From Phytopseudomonas dryadis (GTDB lineage Bacteria; Pseudomonadota; Gammaproteobacteria; Pseudomonadales; Pseudomonadaceae): a stretch of 64,000 bases of DNA. The notes beneath the pieces were generated by a model. The model had not been told where the DNA came from. It did no database searches and saw only the letters and a list, made by a program, of their open reading frames with translations. The stretch spans positions 1 through 64,000 of the forward strand of contig NZ_QJUM01000010.1 in NCBI RefSeq assembly GCF_004327355.1, written 5' to 3'. The first letter of the stretch is position 1, and each line of letters begins with the position of its first letter. Both the position numbers and the translations under genes were made by a program. Positions 33,434 through 42,176 of the stretch are shown piece by piece.

Positions 33434-34093
33434 TTACCAACGTATGCTGCGCGCTACCTGCGTGCCGCCCGGCGCCAGCCATTGTGCACTGACCAGTAGC
33501 GGTTGCAGTGCCGCGCCAGGCTCGACTCGCCCCGTCAACCTGGCCTGCCTGGCGAGCAGATCGGCCGCCAATTCGGCATGATGCTGCCCAGCCAGGCTCA
33601 ACTGCCCAGCCAGTTTCCAGCCAGCACTGCAATCGAGCGCCAGACGCGCCTGCCCCAGGTCCAACTGCCAGGGCGCCAGCAGCGCCAGCCCATCGGCCTG
33701 TAAATGTCCGCCTGCCGACAGGCAGCGCGACCCGCTGCCTGTCAGCTCGATCATGCCCTGCCAGTGCCCCGCCAGGCGGTAGCCGGTAGCCAGGGTATGC
33801 GGATCATTGGCGGGTTGCAGCGAGGCCTGCCAACGCCAGGGCCAGCCGGAAACCTGCAACTGCCAGCGCTGCCCCTGATAACCGGCACTCCCTTGCACCC
33901 TCAGCCGCCAGGGTTGCCAATGCCAGCGCAACGGGCCGAGATCGCCCAGGCGCTCGGCCCGCCCTTGCCAGATACTGCCACTGATGCCTGCCAGCGGGAC
34001 GGGCAGCGGCGCCAACAGCCAGCGGGCGGGCAACTCGACCAGCAGCGTCAGGGCGAAGACCAGCAGCGCCCACAGCCAAGCGCGCCGCGTCAT
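33434..34093 (-). CDS. gspN: type II secretion protein GspN
   Basis: The 219-residue product is a bitopic inner-membrane protein with one N-terminal anchor (LWALLVFALTLLVELPARWL) followed by a periplasmic part with the GspN pattern (PLAGISGSIWQGRAERLGDL). GspN occurs only in some T2SSs and its role is not firmly known. It is the last gene of the leftward gsp operon and overlaps gspM by four bases. Confidence 0.85.
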   Translation of the reverse strand: MTRRAWLWALLVFALTLLVELPARWLLAPLPVPLAGISGSIWQGRAERLGDLGPLRWHWQPWRLRVQGSAGYQGQRWQLQVSGWPWRWQASLQPANDPHTLATGYRLAGHWQGMIELTGSGSRCLSAGGHLQADGLALLAPWQLDLGQARLALDCSAGWKLAGQLSLAGQHHAELAADLLARQARLTGRVEPGAALQPLLVSAQWLAPGGTQVARSIRW

Positions 34094-34476
34094 CGCTGCA
34101 GCGCCAGTTCGAAGTGCAGCGCCGAGTCGTCACGCCGCAGCCCCCAGCGCAAGGGTCGTGCACCCTCTCGCTGCAACTGCTGGAGCCAGTCCTGCAACAC
34201 GCGCTCATCCTTCAACCGACCGCGCACCAGCCACTCTTCACTGCCGGGCTCCAGGGTTTCGATGCTGATTTCACGGGCCTTGGCGGCCTGCTGCAGGTCA
34301 TCGGCGGTCAGTGCCCTGGCGGCTCGCAAGGCCAGGGCCGACTGAGCCAGCGCCTGCCATTGGCCGAACGCCTGCCAGCGCTGCTGGCCTTCACGCCAGG
34401 CCAGCAGCGCCAGCAATACGGCGATGATCGCCACCGCCAGCAGACGCACGCCGCGGCGCTCGAGATTCAGCCTCAT
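34090..34476 (-). CDS. gspM: type II secretion protein GspM
   Basis: The 128-residue product is the GspM partner of GspL in the inner-membrane platform. It has one membrane helix (VRLLAVAIIAVLLALLAWRE) and a small periplasmic ferredoxin-like domain with AREISIETLEPGSEEWLVRG. It is shorter than typical GspM (about 160), the difference lying in the helical linker. It overlaps gspL and gspN by four bases on each side. Confidence 0.85.
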   Translation of the reverse strand: MRLNLERRGVRLLAVAIIAVLLALLAWREGQQRWQAFGQWQALAQSALALRAARALTADDLQQAAKAREISIETLEPGSEEWLVRGRLKDERVLQDWLQQLQREGARPLRWGLRRDDSALHFELALQR

Positions 34477-35579
34477 GATGCGGCTCCCAGGTCGAAGGTC
34501 AAATTGAGTTCGTCGCCTGCCTGGGTCACCTGCACCGCCACGCCTATGGCGCTGGCCATCGCCTGCCAGGGTGAATCGTCGACGACCTCATGCCCCTGCA
34601 GGCGCAGCGTCCAGCGCTGACCATCGAATTGGGCGGCGCTCAATCGCCAGCTACCGTTGGCACGCAACCAGCCATCGAGTTCGGTCTGCAGATGTTCCAG
34701 TTGTCGCAAACGAAGCTGTCGCTCATCCGCCCCCAGACGCTGCTGCTTCACCCGCTGCGCGGCTTCGCGCAATGACGCGACCGGCCCGACCACCTCTTCC
34801 ACCTGTGCCCGATAGACGCCCTGCTGCCGCCACTGCTGGCTGGCCCACAGGCCAGCCCAGAGCACGGCCAGGGCCAGACACACGGCAGGCAGACGCCAAA
34901 GGCCAGGGCTCATATGCCGGGCCTGGCGTTTCGCCCGGCGCCGTTCGAACAGGCTGGGCATGTCATCCAGCGCGGCGAGAGACTCGGGCCAATCGCCCTC
35001 GACCGTCTGTATCTCGAGCTCGCGCCAAACACCGGCAGGCGTTGCCGCCTGAAGCGCGACAGGCCAGGCCAGCCAGTGCTGGCGTGCCTCGGCACTGCTA
35101 CCGACGAACAGGCTCGCGCCCGCGTCCTGTCGCCAGTACCATGCCGAGCCTGGAGACGGCACCGGTAATAGCTGGAACTGCGCCCAGCAACGCTGCACAT
35201 CGAGTTGCCACTCGGCGCACTGGGCCAGCCAGCCATCCAGCAGCGCCTGTTCGACGCAGACCAGTTGCATGGAGCCGGGCTCACGGGCCAGGCAGCCACA
35301 GGCAAGATCCTGAGCGTTCTGCAGCAGGCGATCCTCGAGCAACAACGGCCATTCGTGACGTTTCAGCCCCGGCGGCGCGGGCACCTGAAAATGGCTGCAC
35401 AGCTCGCCCGGCAGCACCAGCGCCACCCGTGTGCCCGGTATCGTCGGCGGCGCACCAGAACCTGACGCCTGCACGCGGCCCTGCTCTACCCGTGCCCATT
35501 GCCAGGCCTCGGCATGCGCACCCGGGCGCAGTAAAAGCCAGGGCCGTGCCGCGCGGCGACGCCAGCGCTCAAGTTTCAT
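34473..35579 (-). CDS. gspL: type II secretion protein GspL
   Basis: GspL links the cytoplasmic ATPase GspE to the inner-membrane platform. The 368-residue product has a cytoplasmic actin-like part at the N-terminus (LPGELCSHFQVPAPPGLKRH, LPLLLEDRLLQNAQDLACG-like segment). A membrane helix follows near 235-255 (PGLWRLPAVCLALAVLWAGL), then a coiled coil and a small periplasmic domain. The start at ATG 35579 (MKLERWRRRAARPW) overlaps the gspJ stop as ATGA. That overlap leaves no room for the usual gspK between J and L. Confidence 0.9.
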   Translation of the reverse strand: MKLERWRRRAARPWLLLRPGAHAEAWQWARVEQGRVQASGSGAPPTIPGTRVALVLPGELCSHFQVPAPPGLKRHEWPLLLEDRLLQNAQDLACGCLAREPGSMQLVCVEQALLDGWLAQCAEWQLDVQRCWAQFQLLPVPSPGSAWYWRQDAGASLFVGSSAEARQHWLAWPVALQAATPAGVWRELEIQTVEGDWPESLAALDDMPSLFERRRAKRQARHMSPGLWRLPAVCLALAVLWAGLWASQQWRQQGVYRAQVEEVVGPVASLREAAQRVKQQRLGADERQLRLRQLEHLQTELDGWLRANGSWRLSAAQFDGQRWTLRLQGHEVVDDSPWQAMASAIGVAVQVTQAGDELNLTFDLGAAS

Positions 35580-36166
35580 GAACGGCCCCACGGCAGGGCG
35601 AACGTACAGACATAGGGTGCTCCATCCCGCTGAAAAGTCAGGCGCACGCCCCTGTCCGGGCGCAACCTGTCCGTCGATGGCCAGGCCAGCCAGCGGCTGT
35701 CCTGACGAAAGGTAAAACTCACCGACTGCACCCGATCCAGCTGCTCGCGCAGTGTCCAGACCGGTTCGGCTGCGGCGTACAGATCGCTGGAGGTGTGCAT
35801 CAGCAGACGCTGGCTGCGGCGGTCGTAAGCAAGACGCTGACGCTGCAGACGGGCACCGCCTTCGGCGCTCGGCCAGGCGCCCAGCGCCACCCACTGCAGT
35901 TGCAGCTCGTCCGGTTGCCAGTCCAGCCAGTTCAAGGCCAGCGGCAAGCGCCGCTCATGGAGCTGACGCAGCACGGTGGTATCGAAACGACGCTCCAGCG
36001 CCAGACAGAAATCCAGTACCGGCATCCCCGCAGAGCCCTGCGACAAGCGCTCGCGAACGTTGATCCAGCCATTGACCAGGGCAGCCAGCAGCACACCCAA
36101 CAAGGCCGTCAGCGCCAGAGCGACCAGCAGTTCCACCAGAGTCAAACCGCGCTGCCTGTCCCTCAC
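35576..36166 (-). CDS. gspJ: type II secretion minor pseudopilin GspJ
   Basis: GspJ is part of the pseudopilus tip (with H, I and K). The 196-residue precursor has the prepilin peptidase site QRG^LTLVE with Glu at +5, then a hydrophobic helix. The body contains LDFCLALERRFDTTVLRQLH and VSFTFRQDSRWLAW. The first mature residue is Leu instead of the usual Phe. It overlaps gspI upstream and gspL downstream by four bases each. Confidence 0.92.
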   Translation of the reverse strand: MRDRQRGLTLVELLVALALTALLGVLLAALVNGWINVRERLSQGSAGMPVLDFCLALERRFDTTVLRQLHERRLPLALNWLDWQPDELQLQWVALGAWPSAEGGARLQRQRLAYDRRSQRLLMHTSSDLYAAAEPVWTLREQLDRVQSVSFTFRQDSRWLAWPSTDRLRPDRGVRLTFQRDGAPYVCTFALPWGRS

Positions 36167-36528
36167 GGGCGCACCAGAAACAGTTGATACCGTCCCAGCG
36201 ACTCGCGGCGATCGCCATCAGCGAACAGGCTCAGCTCGGCACGCCGCAGGTCCCGTACACCGGTGCCCTGCATCTGCAGTTGCCAGTGGCAGTTGCCGTG
36301 GCCCTGGGCGAGAACGCCAGCGAGGCTGTTCTGCACAGGCCAGAGCTGCTCGACCGCGAAGCGTGCTTCCAGCTCGCGGGCACACAGCGCGCCGAGTTGA
36401 TGCTGCTGAACGCTTTGCTGCACGGCCAGGCGCTGGCGCAGCACCTGGCTGGTCATGACCGCCAGCGTGGCGGCGATACCCAGAGCGACCGTCACCTCAA
36501 GCAGGGTGAAACCACGCTGACGCTTCAT
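36163..36528 (-). CDS. gspI: type II secretion minor pseudopilin GspI
   Basis: The 121-residue precursor starts MKRQRG^FTLLEVTVALG, with Phe+1 and Glu+5 as in prepilin substrates. The remainder has the GspI pattern with ELEARFAVEQLWPVQNSLAG. ATG 36528 is chosen because it overlaps the gspH stop and puts the leader at the usual six residues; an upstream in-frame ATG at 36573 would add 15 unlikely residues. Confidence 0.92.
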   Translation of the reverse strand: MKRQRGFTLLEVTVALGIAATLAVMTSQVLRQRLAVQQSVQQHQLGALCARELEARFAVEQLWPVQNSLAGVLAQGHGNCHWQLQMQGTGVRDLRRAELSLFADGDRRESLGRYQLFLVRP

Positions 36529-36974
36529 GGCAACGACGTCCGTTGCAAGCGACCGGCGCTGTCCCACTGCCACTGTTCGCCGCCCTCTGGCCAGTGCCAG
36601 CGCAGTGCCTGCGCGCGACCGACCCCGTTTGGCGTGAAGACCAGGCGCGGCTCACCGGCAGCCGGCCAGTCAGGCCTCAGCATCGTCGGCCACTCGCCCA
36701 GCGCTACCGCCTCGACCTGCCAGCGCAGTCGATCGTTGTCGCGCACCTGGCGCACGAACTCCGGGCGCTGGCCATTCCAGCGCAGGCCATGAATCTGTCC
36801 GGCGTGCAGCGCCACTGCAGCCTGGGCGCGGCTGGCCGCGGCAAGGCGCTCCAGCGCCTGCTGCGCCGGCGCCTGGCCACTGTCGAGCCAGGCCACGCCG
36901 AGGCTGGTCAGCAAGCCGGCGATGAACAGCACCACCAGCAGCTCCAGCAGGCTGAACCCGCGCTGCCTGAACAC
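36525..36974 (-). CDS. gspH: type II secretion minor pseudopilin GspH
   Basis: The 149-residue precursor starts MFRQRG^FSLLELLVVLFIAG, a standard prepilin site with Phe+1 and Glu+5. A globular domain follows with ALHAGQIHGLRWNGQRPEFV. GspH joins the pseudopilus tip to the main GspG fibre. Upstream, 138 bp separate it from gspG; half of that gap is a long palindrome (36995-37069). Confidence 0.9.
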   Translation of the reverse strand: MFRQRGFSLLELLVVLFIAGLLTSLGVAWLDSGQAPAQQALERLAAASRAQAAVALHAGQIHGLRWNGQRPEFVRQVRDNDRLRWQVEAVALGEWPTMLRPDWPAAGEPRLVFTPNGVGRAQALRWHWPEGGEQWQWDSAGRLQRTSLP

Positions 36975-36994
36975 CTACCAGAGCTCCCAGCCAC

Positions 36995-37069
36995 GTAGGG
37001 TCGACGACGCTTTACCCGTCCACCGCTTACGATCGCAATGGTGGACAAAAAGAGCGTTGTCCACCCTAC
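36995..37069. repeat. 75-bp imperfect palindrome between gspG and gspH
   Basis: The left arm starts GTAGGGTCGACGACGCTTT and ends CCGTCCACC. The right arm starts GGTGGACAAAAAGAGCGTTG and ends TCCACCCTAC. The outer ~19 bases pair with a few mismatches and the inner GTCCACC/GGTGGAC pairs exactly, leaving a loop of about 15 bases. It is the only sizeable gap among gspG-gspN genes. It could be a mobile palindromic repeat that now forms an mRNA hairpin, reducing or stabilising the upstream gspG transcript. Confidence 0.75.
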
Positions 37070-37112
37070 GCACTCCCGCCACCTTGCTGTCATTCCGGTT
37101 CATGGCAGCGTC

Positions 37113-37547
37113 TCAAAGCGCCCAGTTGCCCAGGTCGGCATCGATGCCCTCGCCGCCCTCGATGCCATCGGCGCCCAACGAATAGACGTCGACCCGACCA
37201 TGCTCGCCCGGGCTGCGGTACTGGTAGGCGTTGCCCCAGGGGTCTTGCGGCAAGCGGCGGATGTAACCATCGGCGCGCCAGGCGCGCGGCAGCGGTTCGA
37301 CGGTGGGCTTGATCACCAGTGCCGACAGCCCCTGCTCGTTGCTGGGGAAGCGCAGGTTGTCGAGGCGGTACATGTCCAGGGCCTGTTCGAAGGTCGACAG
37401 GTCGGCCATCACCTTCTGCTTCATGGCCTTGTCCTGGCTACCCAGTACGCTGGGCGCGACCACGGCGATCAACAGCCCCATGATGAAGATCACCACCATG
37501 ATTTCCATCAGGGTGAAGCCCCGTTGAGTGAAACGATTGCTGCGCAT
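37113..37547 (-). CDS. gspG: type II secretion major pseudopilin GspG
   Basis: GspG builds the pseudopilus that pushes substrates through the secretin. The 144-residue precursor starts MRSNRFTQRG^FTLMEIMVVI with Glu+5. It contains the GspG blocks FEQALDMYRLDNLRFPSNEQ, LVIKPTVEPLPRAWRADGYI and the C-terminal calcium-loop region DPWGNAYQYRSPGEHG ... YSLGADGIEGGEG. ATG 37547 has a strong ribosome site (GGAGGAG). Confidence 0.96.
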   Translation of the reverse strand: MRSNRFTQRGFTLMEIMVVIFIMGLLIAVVAPSVLGSQDKAMKQKVMADLSTFEQALDMYRLDNLRFPSNEQGLSALVIKPTVEPLPRAWRADGYIRRLPQDPWGNAYQYRSPGEHGRVDVYSLGADGIEGGEGIDADLGNWAL

Positions 37548-37561
37548 GATGGCTCTCCTCC

Positions 37562-38764
37562 TCACAGTGTCAGGCCCTGATTGAGCTGCATGATTGGCAG
37601 CAGCACGGCCATTACGATGAACAGCACCACGCCGCCCATCACCAGAATCATCAGGGGTTCGAATAGCGCCATGGCGGTGTCCACCTGGCGGGCGAAGCCA
37701 CGCTCCTGGTTGTCCGCCACGCGTTCGAGCATGTCCGGCAGGGTGCCGCTGGCTTCGCCACTGGCGACCATGTTCAGCAGCAACGGTGGAAAATGGCCGC
37801 TGGCCTCCAGGGCGCGGTGCAGGCTGACGCCGCCCTTCACCTCGCTGCCGACCCGCTCCAGGGCCAGGCGGATGCGCCGGTTGTTGACCGTGGCGGTCGC
37901 CACTTGCAGGGCTTCGAGCAATGGCACGCCACTGCCGGCGAGGATCGCCAGGCTGCGCGACAGCCGGGCGCTCTCCAGCACCTGCAGGAGCACGCCGACC
38001 TGGGGCAAACGCAGCAGCAGATCATCGCGGCGCAGGCACCAGTGCGGCTTGCGCAGCAGCAGCTTGCCGACCAACGCCGCCAGCAGTGCCGCGCCCAGCA
38101 GCCAGGGGCCGAGCAGCACCAGCGTATTGCTGATGCCGATCAGCAGCGTGGTGATCCACGGCAGGCTCTGCCCGGCATGGGCGAACTGTTCGGTGAGCTT
38201 GGGCACCACGAAGGTCATCAGGCCGATCACCACGGCCAGGGAAACGCCCATCAGCACGGCCGGATAGATCAGCGCGGTGCGGGCCTTGTGCTGTTGCCGC
38301 TGGACCTGCTCCAGGTGCTCGGCCAGACGTTCGAGCACCTGGGCCAGGCGACCGGAGCGCTCGCCCGCCTCGACCAGCGCGCAATACAGCGTCGAGAACA
38401 CCCCGCCCTGACGCGCCAGGCTGCGGGCCAGGCCAACGCCCTCGGCGAGGGAGCCGCGCACCGCCACCAGCAGGCTGCGCAGGGCTGGCTGGACCAGTTG
38501 CCGTTCCAGGGTACCCAGTGCGTCGACCAGCGCAATGCCTGCGCCGGTGAGGGTCGCCAGTTGCCGGGTCAGCTCGCACAGTTGCGCACGGCTGACCCGC
38601 TGGCGGCGCGGCTGCCGGCTTTGCGGGTCGTGACGATGCAACTCGCGGGCGAACAAGCCGCTCTCGCGCAGCAACTGCCGGGCGTGGCGCTCGCTGTCCG
38701 CCTGCAGGCTGGCCTTGTGCGGCTTGCCGGCCAGGTCGACGGCCTGATAGCGATAGGTCGGCAT
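37562..38764 (-). CDS. gspF: type II secretion inner-membrane platform protein GspF
   Basis: GspF is the polytopic core of the inner-membrane platform. The 400-residue product starts MPTYRYQAVDLAGKPHKASL and has the two repeated helical cytoplasmic domains (FSTLYCALVEAGERSGRLAQ; LLLNMVASGEASGTLPDMLE), each followed by membrane helices. The last segment is PLMILVMGGVVLFIVMAVLL. The frame is open further upstream to 39082, but ATG 38764 starts just after the gspE stop and gives the family N-terminus. Confidence 0.95.
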   Translation of the reverse strand: MPTYRYQAVDLAGKPHKASLQADSERHARQLLRESGLFARELHRHDPQSRQPRRQRVSRAQLCELTRQLATLTGAGIALVDALGTLERQLVQPALRSLLVAVRGSLAEGVGLARSLARQGGVFSTLYCALVEAGERSGRLAQVLERLAEHLEQVQRQQHKARTALIYPAVLMGVSLAVVIGLMTFVVPKLTEQFAHAGQSLPWITTLLIGISNTLVLLGPWLLGAALLAALVGKLLLRKPHWCLRRDDLLLRLPQVGVLLQVLESARLSRSLAILAGSGVPLLEALQVATATVNNRRIRLALERVGSEVKGGVSLHRALEASGHFPPLLLNMVASGEASGTLPDMLERVADNQERGFARQVDTAMALFEPLMILVMGGVVLFIVMAVLLPIMQLNQGLTL

Positions 38765-38766
38765 AC

Positions 38767-40221
38767 TCAGCCCTGCACCGCACGCAGCACTTCGGCGAGG
38801 CTGGTGTCGCCGCGTGCCAGGCAGTCGCAGGCCATGGCCGACAGGCTCTGCCGGCGATCCTCGAGGTAGGCCTGCATGCTCGGCTCGCTGGCGCCGCTGT
38901 ACAGCAGTGCGATCAGCCCGGCATCCAGCTCGATGAATTCGTAGAGCCCCAGGCGGCCCTGATAACCGCAACCCTGGCACTCTTCGCAGCCGACCGGATG
39001 AAAGCTGTATTCGAGGCCGACCAGCTCCGGCATCAACTGCCGTTCGGCGGCCTGCAGGGGTCGACGTTCGGCACAGCCGCACAGGCGACGCACCAGGCGC
39101 TGGGCGAGCACGCCACGCAGGCAGGAAGCGATCAGGAAGGGCTCGATGCCCATGTCGCGCAGCCGCGTCACGGCACCCACTGCACTGTTGGTATGCAGGG
39201 TCGACAACACCAGATGCCCGGTGAGACTGGCCTGCACGGCAATCTGCGCGGTTTCCCGATCACGGATTTCGCCAAGCATGATCACGTCCGGGTCCTGGCG
39301 CAGGATCGCCCGCAAGCCACTGGCGAAGGTCAGCCCGGCACGCGGGTTGATGGCGGTCTGGCCGATACCGGTGATGGCGTATTCCACCGGGTCTTCGACG
39401 GTGAGGATGTTGCGGCTACCGTCATTCAGGCTGTTGAGGCTGGCGTACAGCGTGGTGGTCTTGCCCGAGCCGGTTGGCCCGGTGCTCAACACGATGCCAT
39501 TGGGGCGGCCCAGGCAGGCACGCAGGCCCTGCTCCACGGCTGGCGGCATACCGAGATTGGGCAGCGCCAGCAGGCTGGCCTGCTTGTCGAGCACGCGCAT
39601 CACTACTCGCTCGCCATGAATGCCCGGCAGCGTGGAAACCCGCACGTCGACCTCGCGGCCAGCGGCGCGCAGGGTGATGCGGCCATCCTGGGGCTGACGT
39701 TTTTCGGCAATATCCAGGCGTGCCATGACCTTGATCCGCGACACCAGCATGGCCGACAACGCCCGTGGCGGGCGCAGCACCTCGCGCAGGTGGCCGTCGA
39801 TGCGCAGGCGCACCACCAGGCTCTGCTCGAAGGTCTCGATATGGATATCCGAGGCCTGCAACTGCAGCGCCTGGGCGAACAGACCATTGATCAGGCGGAT
39901 CACCGGCGCCTCGTCGTCGCTCTCGAGCAGATCCTCGATGCGCGGCATGTCGTCTATCAGGCTGGCGAGATCGACCTGTTCGCCAATGCCCTCGATCAGC
40001 GCCGCATTCGCCCCCTCGCCAGCCTGGTACAGCTGGCCCAGGCGTTGCTCGAACTCGGCCCGCGGCAAGCGACACACCGCGCCGGGCGCACCCTCGACAC
40101 GCAGCAATTCCTGCAACTGGTCGCTGTCGGCGTCATCGCACAGCCACAGGCTCCAGCTACCCTCGCTGGGCACCCAGGCCAGGCCGGCCTGACGGGCCAG
40201 GCGATAGGGCAACAGGCTCAT
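38767..40221 (-). CDS. gspE: type II secretion ATPase GspE
   Basis: GspE powers pseudopilus assembly from the cytoplasmic face. The 484-residue product has an N1E-type N-domain, Walker A GPTGSGKT (248-255), the Asp-box TVEDPVE, Walker B VIMLGEIRD (~313-321), and the His-box HLVLSTLHTNSAVGA. A cysteine metal-binding segment follows (C381 and C383, then C412, C415, C418 in GCEECQGCGYQGR). The length is normal for the family. Its start overlaps the gspD stop. Confidence 0.96.
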   Translation of the reverse strand: MSLLPYRLARQAGLAWVPSEGSWSLWLCDDADSDQLQELLRVEGAPGAVCRLPRAEFEQRLGQLYQAGEGANAALIEGIGEQVDLASLIDDMPRIEDLLESDDEAPVIRLINGLFAQALQLQASDIHIETFEQSLVVRLRIDGHLREVLRPPRALSAMLVSRIKVMARLDIAEKRQPQDGRITLRAAGREVDVRVSTLPGIHGERVVMRVLDKQASLLALPNLGMPPAVEQGLRACLGRPNGIVLSTGPTGSGKTTTLYASLNSLNDGSRNILTVEDPVEYAITGIGQTAINPRAGLTFASGLRAILRQDPDVIMLGEIRDRETAQIAVQASLTGHLVLSTLHTNSAVGAVTRLRDMGIEPFLIASCLRGVLAQRLVRRLCGCAERRPLQAAERQLMPELVGLEYSFHPVGCEECQGCGYQGRLGLYEFIELDAGLIALLYSGASEPSMQAYLEDRRQSLSAMACDCLARGDTSLAEVLRAVQG

Positions 40222-42173
40222 TACCAGGCGCCCCCATCGAGGCGTGCGCGGCTTGCAGGGAAGAGCTGCTGCAGCCGGGCATCGCCGTCCAGCGCGGGCA
40301 ACTTGAGCGCCGTCTCGCGCTGCAGATTCTGGTATTTCTCGGCACTGAAACTGGCGATGCTCGGCCCGTCACGCAGGATGCGCGGGCGAATGAAGACCAT
40401 CAGGTTCTGCTTGACGCCGCTCTTGCCGGAGGAACGAAACAGTCGGCCGAGCCCGGGAATGTCACCGAGCAGCGGCACCTTCTGATCCGCATTGCTGACT
40501 TCGTCGCTGATCAGCCCGCCGAGAATGATCAGGCCGTTGTCCTCGACCATCACCTTGGTCTTGATCTCGCGCTTGTTGGTGATCACATCGCTGGCCGAGG
40601 CGTAGTCGGCGATCGACGACACTTCCTGAACGATGTCCAGGCGCACGCTGTTGTCGATATTGATCTGCGGCTTGATGCGCAACTTCACACCGACTTCGCG
40701 GCGCTCGATGGTCTGGTACGGGTTGCTGTTGTTCTGGGTCACCGAGCCGGTGACGAAGGGTACTTCCTGGCCAACCAGAATCGACGCCTCAGCGTTGTCC
40801 AGGGTCAGCAGCGTCGGCGTGGAAAGCAGGTTGAAGCCGCTCTTGCTCTTCAGCGCATTGAGCAGCACGGCGAAATTGAATCCGCCACCGAAATGGCCGA
40901 TGCCGGCGGTCGCGCCGTTGACACCGGAAAGCAGCTCACCGAGGGCGGCGTTGTCGCCACTGGCCGCCGCACCGGCGATACCCGCGATGTTCGCGCCGCC
41001 CGCGCTGAAGTTGACCACCCCGGCGCCAAGTTTCTCGTCGGCGAACAGCCACTGCACGCCCAGCTCTTCGGCACGGGAATCGGAGACCTCGGCGATGATC
41101 GCCTCGACCACCACCTGGGCACGGCGGATGTCCAGTTGTTCGACGATGGAGCGGTAGGCTGCCAGCTCGCTGTCCGGGCCGACCATCACCACTGCGTTGC
41201 TGCCCTCCTCGTACTCCAGGCGCACACCCGAATCACTGATCGGCAGGCGTGCAGCCTGGACGCCCTCCGTGCCCTCGCCGGGGGCCTGGGGGGCCTCCTG
41301 ACTGAGACCGCGCAACACCTTCACCACCTCAGCGGCGTTGGCATGGCGCAGGTAGATCACCTGGGTATTGGAGCTACGCAGCTCGCCACCCGGCCGATCC
41401 AGTTGTGTCAGCAGGGCACGCACCCGCTCACGGCTGGCCGCACTGCCACGTACCAGCAAGGCGTTGCTGCGCGGATCGGCGATCACCTGGGCGCTGTCGC
41501 CGCCCTTCTCGCTGGCCAGCAGGCGAGTGATCAGCACGCTGGTGTCGGCAGCGCTGGCATGCTGCAGGGGCATCACCTGCAACGGCTCGTCACTGACCTG
41601 ATCGAGCTCGGCCAGCAGGCGATCGATACGTTCCAGATTGCTGCGCCAGTCGGTGACCACCAGCAGGTTGGCGGCGGGATACGGCGTGATGACGCCCACC
41701 CGTGGGTCGATCAGCGGCTTGAGGATGCCGAGCAGTTGTTCGCTGGCGGCGTTGCGTACGCTGAATACCCGGGTGGCGATACCGTCGCCGCCGGCCTGCT
41801 GTGCGCCGCTGGGGTCCACGGGCACCGGTTCCAGGCGCGCCGCCTGATCGGGGAGAATCTTCACGCTGCCGTTGGGCAGATTGACCGCGGCAAAACCCTG
41901 GGCACGCAGTTGCGCGAGAAAGATGTCGTAGATCGCTTCGCTGTCATGGCGCTCGACCGTGCGCACGGTGACCTTGCCCTTGACCCGCGGGTCGACGATA
42001 AAGGTCGTGCCGGTGATCTGCGACACGCTGTCGATGAACTCGCCGAGTTCGGTGTCGACGAAATTCACCTCGTACAGCGGCGACTCGGCGACCGGCAGGT
42101 CCAGCCCTTCATCAGCCAGAGTCTGGGCTGATCCCAGGGCCAGCAGAGCGGCCAGGCAGTAGCGAACGATCAT
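40221..42173 (-). CDS. gspD: type II secretion secretin GspD
   Basis: GspD is the outer-membrane channel. The 650-residue precursor has a signal peptide (MIVRYCLAALLALGSAQTLA) and N0 domain (VNFVDTELGEFIDSVSQITG). N1-N3 domains follow (ITPYPAANLLVVTDWRSNLE; QVIYLRHANAAEVVKVLRGL), with a flexible N3 insertion (PQAPGEGTEG). The secretin core reads VVVEAIIAEVSDSRAEELGV, then VPFVTGSVTQ and LIILGGLISD. It lacks a clear pilotin-binding S-domain beyond the final ~45 residues, so outer-membrane targeting may be pilotin-independent. No pilotin gene is present nearby. Confidence 0.96.
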   Translation of the reverse strand: MIVRYCLAALLALGSAQTLADEGLDLPVAESPLYEVNFVDTELGEFIDSVSQITGTTFIVDPRVKGKVTVRTVERHDSEAIYDIFLAQLRAQGFAAVNLPNGSVKILPDQAARLEPVPVDPSGAQQAGGDGIATRVFSVRNAASEQLLGILKPLIDPRVGVITPYPAANLLVVTDWRSNLERIDRLLAELDQVSDEPLQVMPLQHASAADTSVLITRLLASEKGGDSAQVIADPRSNALLVRGSAASRERVRALLTQLDRPGGELRSSNTQVIYLRHANAAEVVKVLRGLSQEAPQAPGEGTEGVQAARLPISDSGVRLEYEEGSNAVVMVGPDSELAAYRSIVEQLDIRRAQVVVEAIIAEVSDSRAEELGVQWLFADEKLGAGVVNFSAGGANIAGIAGAAASGDNAALGELLSGVNGATAGIGHFGGGFNFAVLLNALKSKSGFNLLSTPTLLTLDNAEASILVGQEVPFVTGSVTQNNSNPYQTIERREVGVKLRIKPQINIDNSVRLDIVQEVSSIADYASASDVITNKREIKTKVMVEDNGLIILGGLISDEVSNADQKVPLLGDIPGLGRLFRSSGKSGVKQNLMVFIRPRILRDGPSIASFSAEKYQNLQRETALKLPALDGDARLQQLFPASRARLDGGAW

Positions 42174-42176
42174 CTC

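Noticed and set aside
38998..40485. A 495-codon open frame opposite gspE
   Set aside because: Antisense shadow of gspE with biased composition and no domain.
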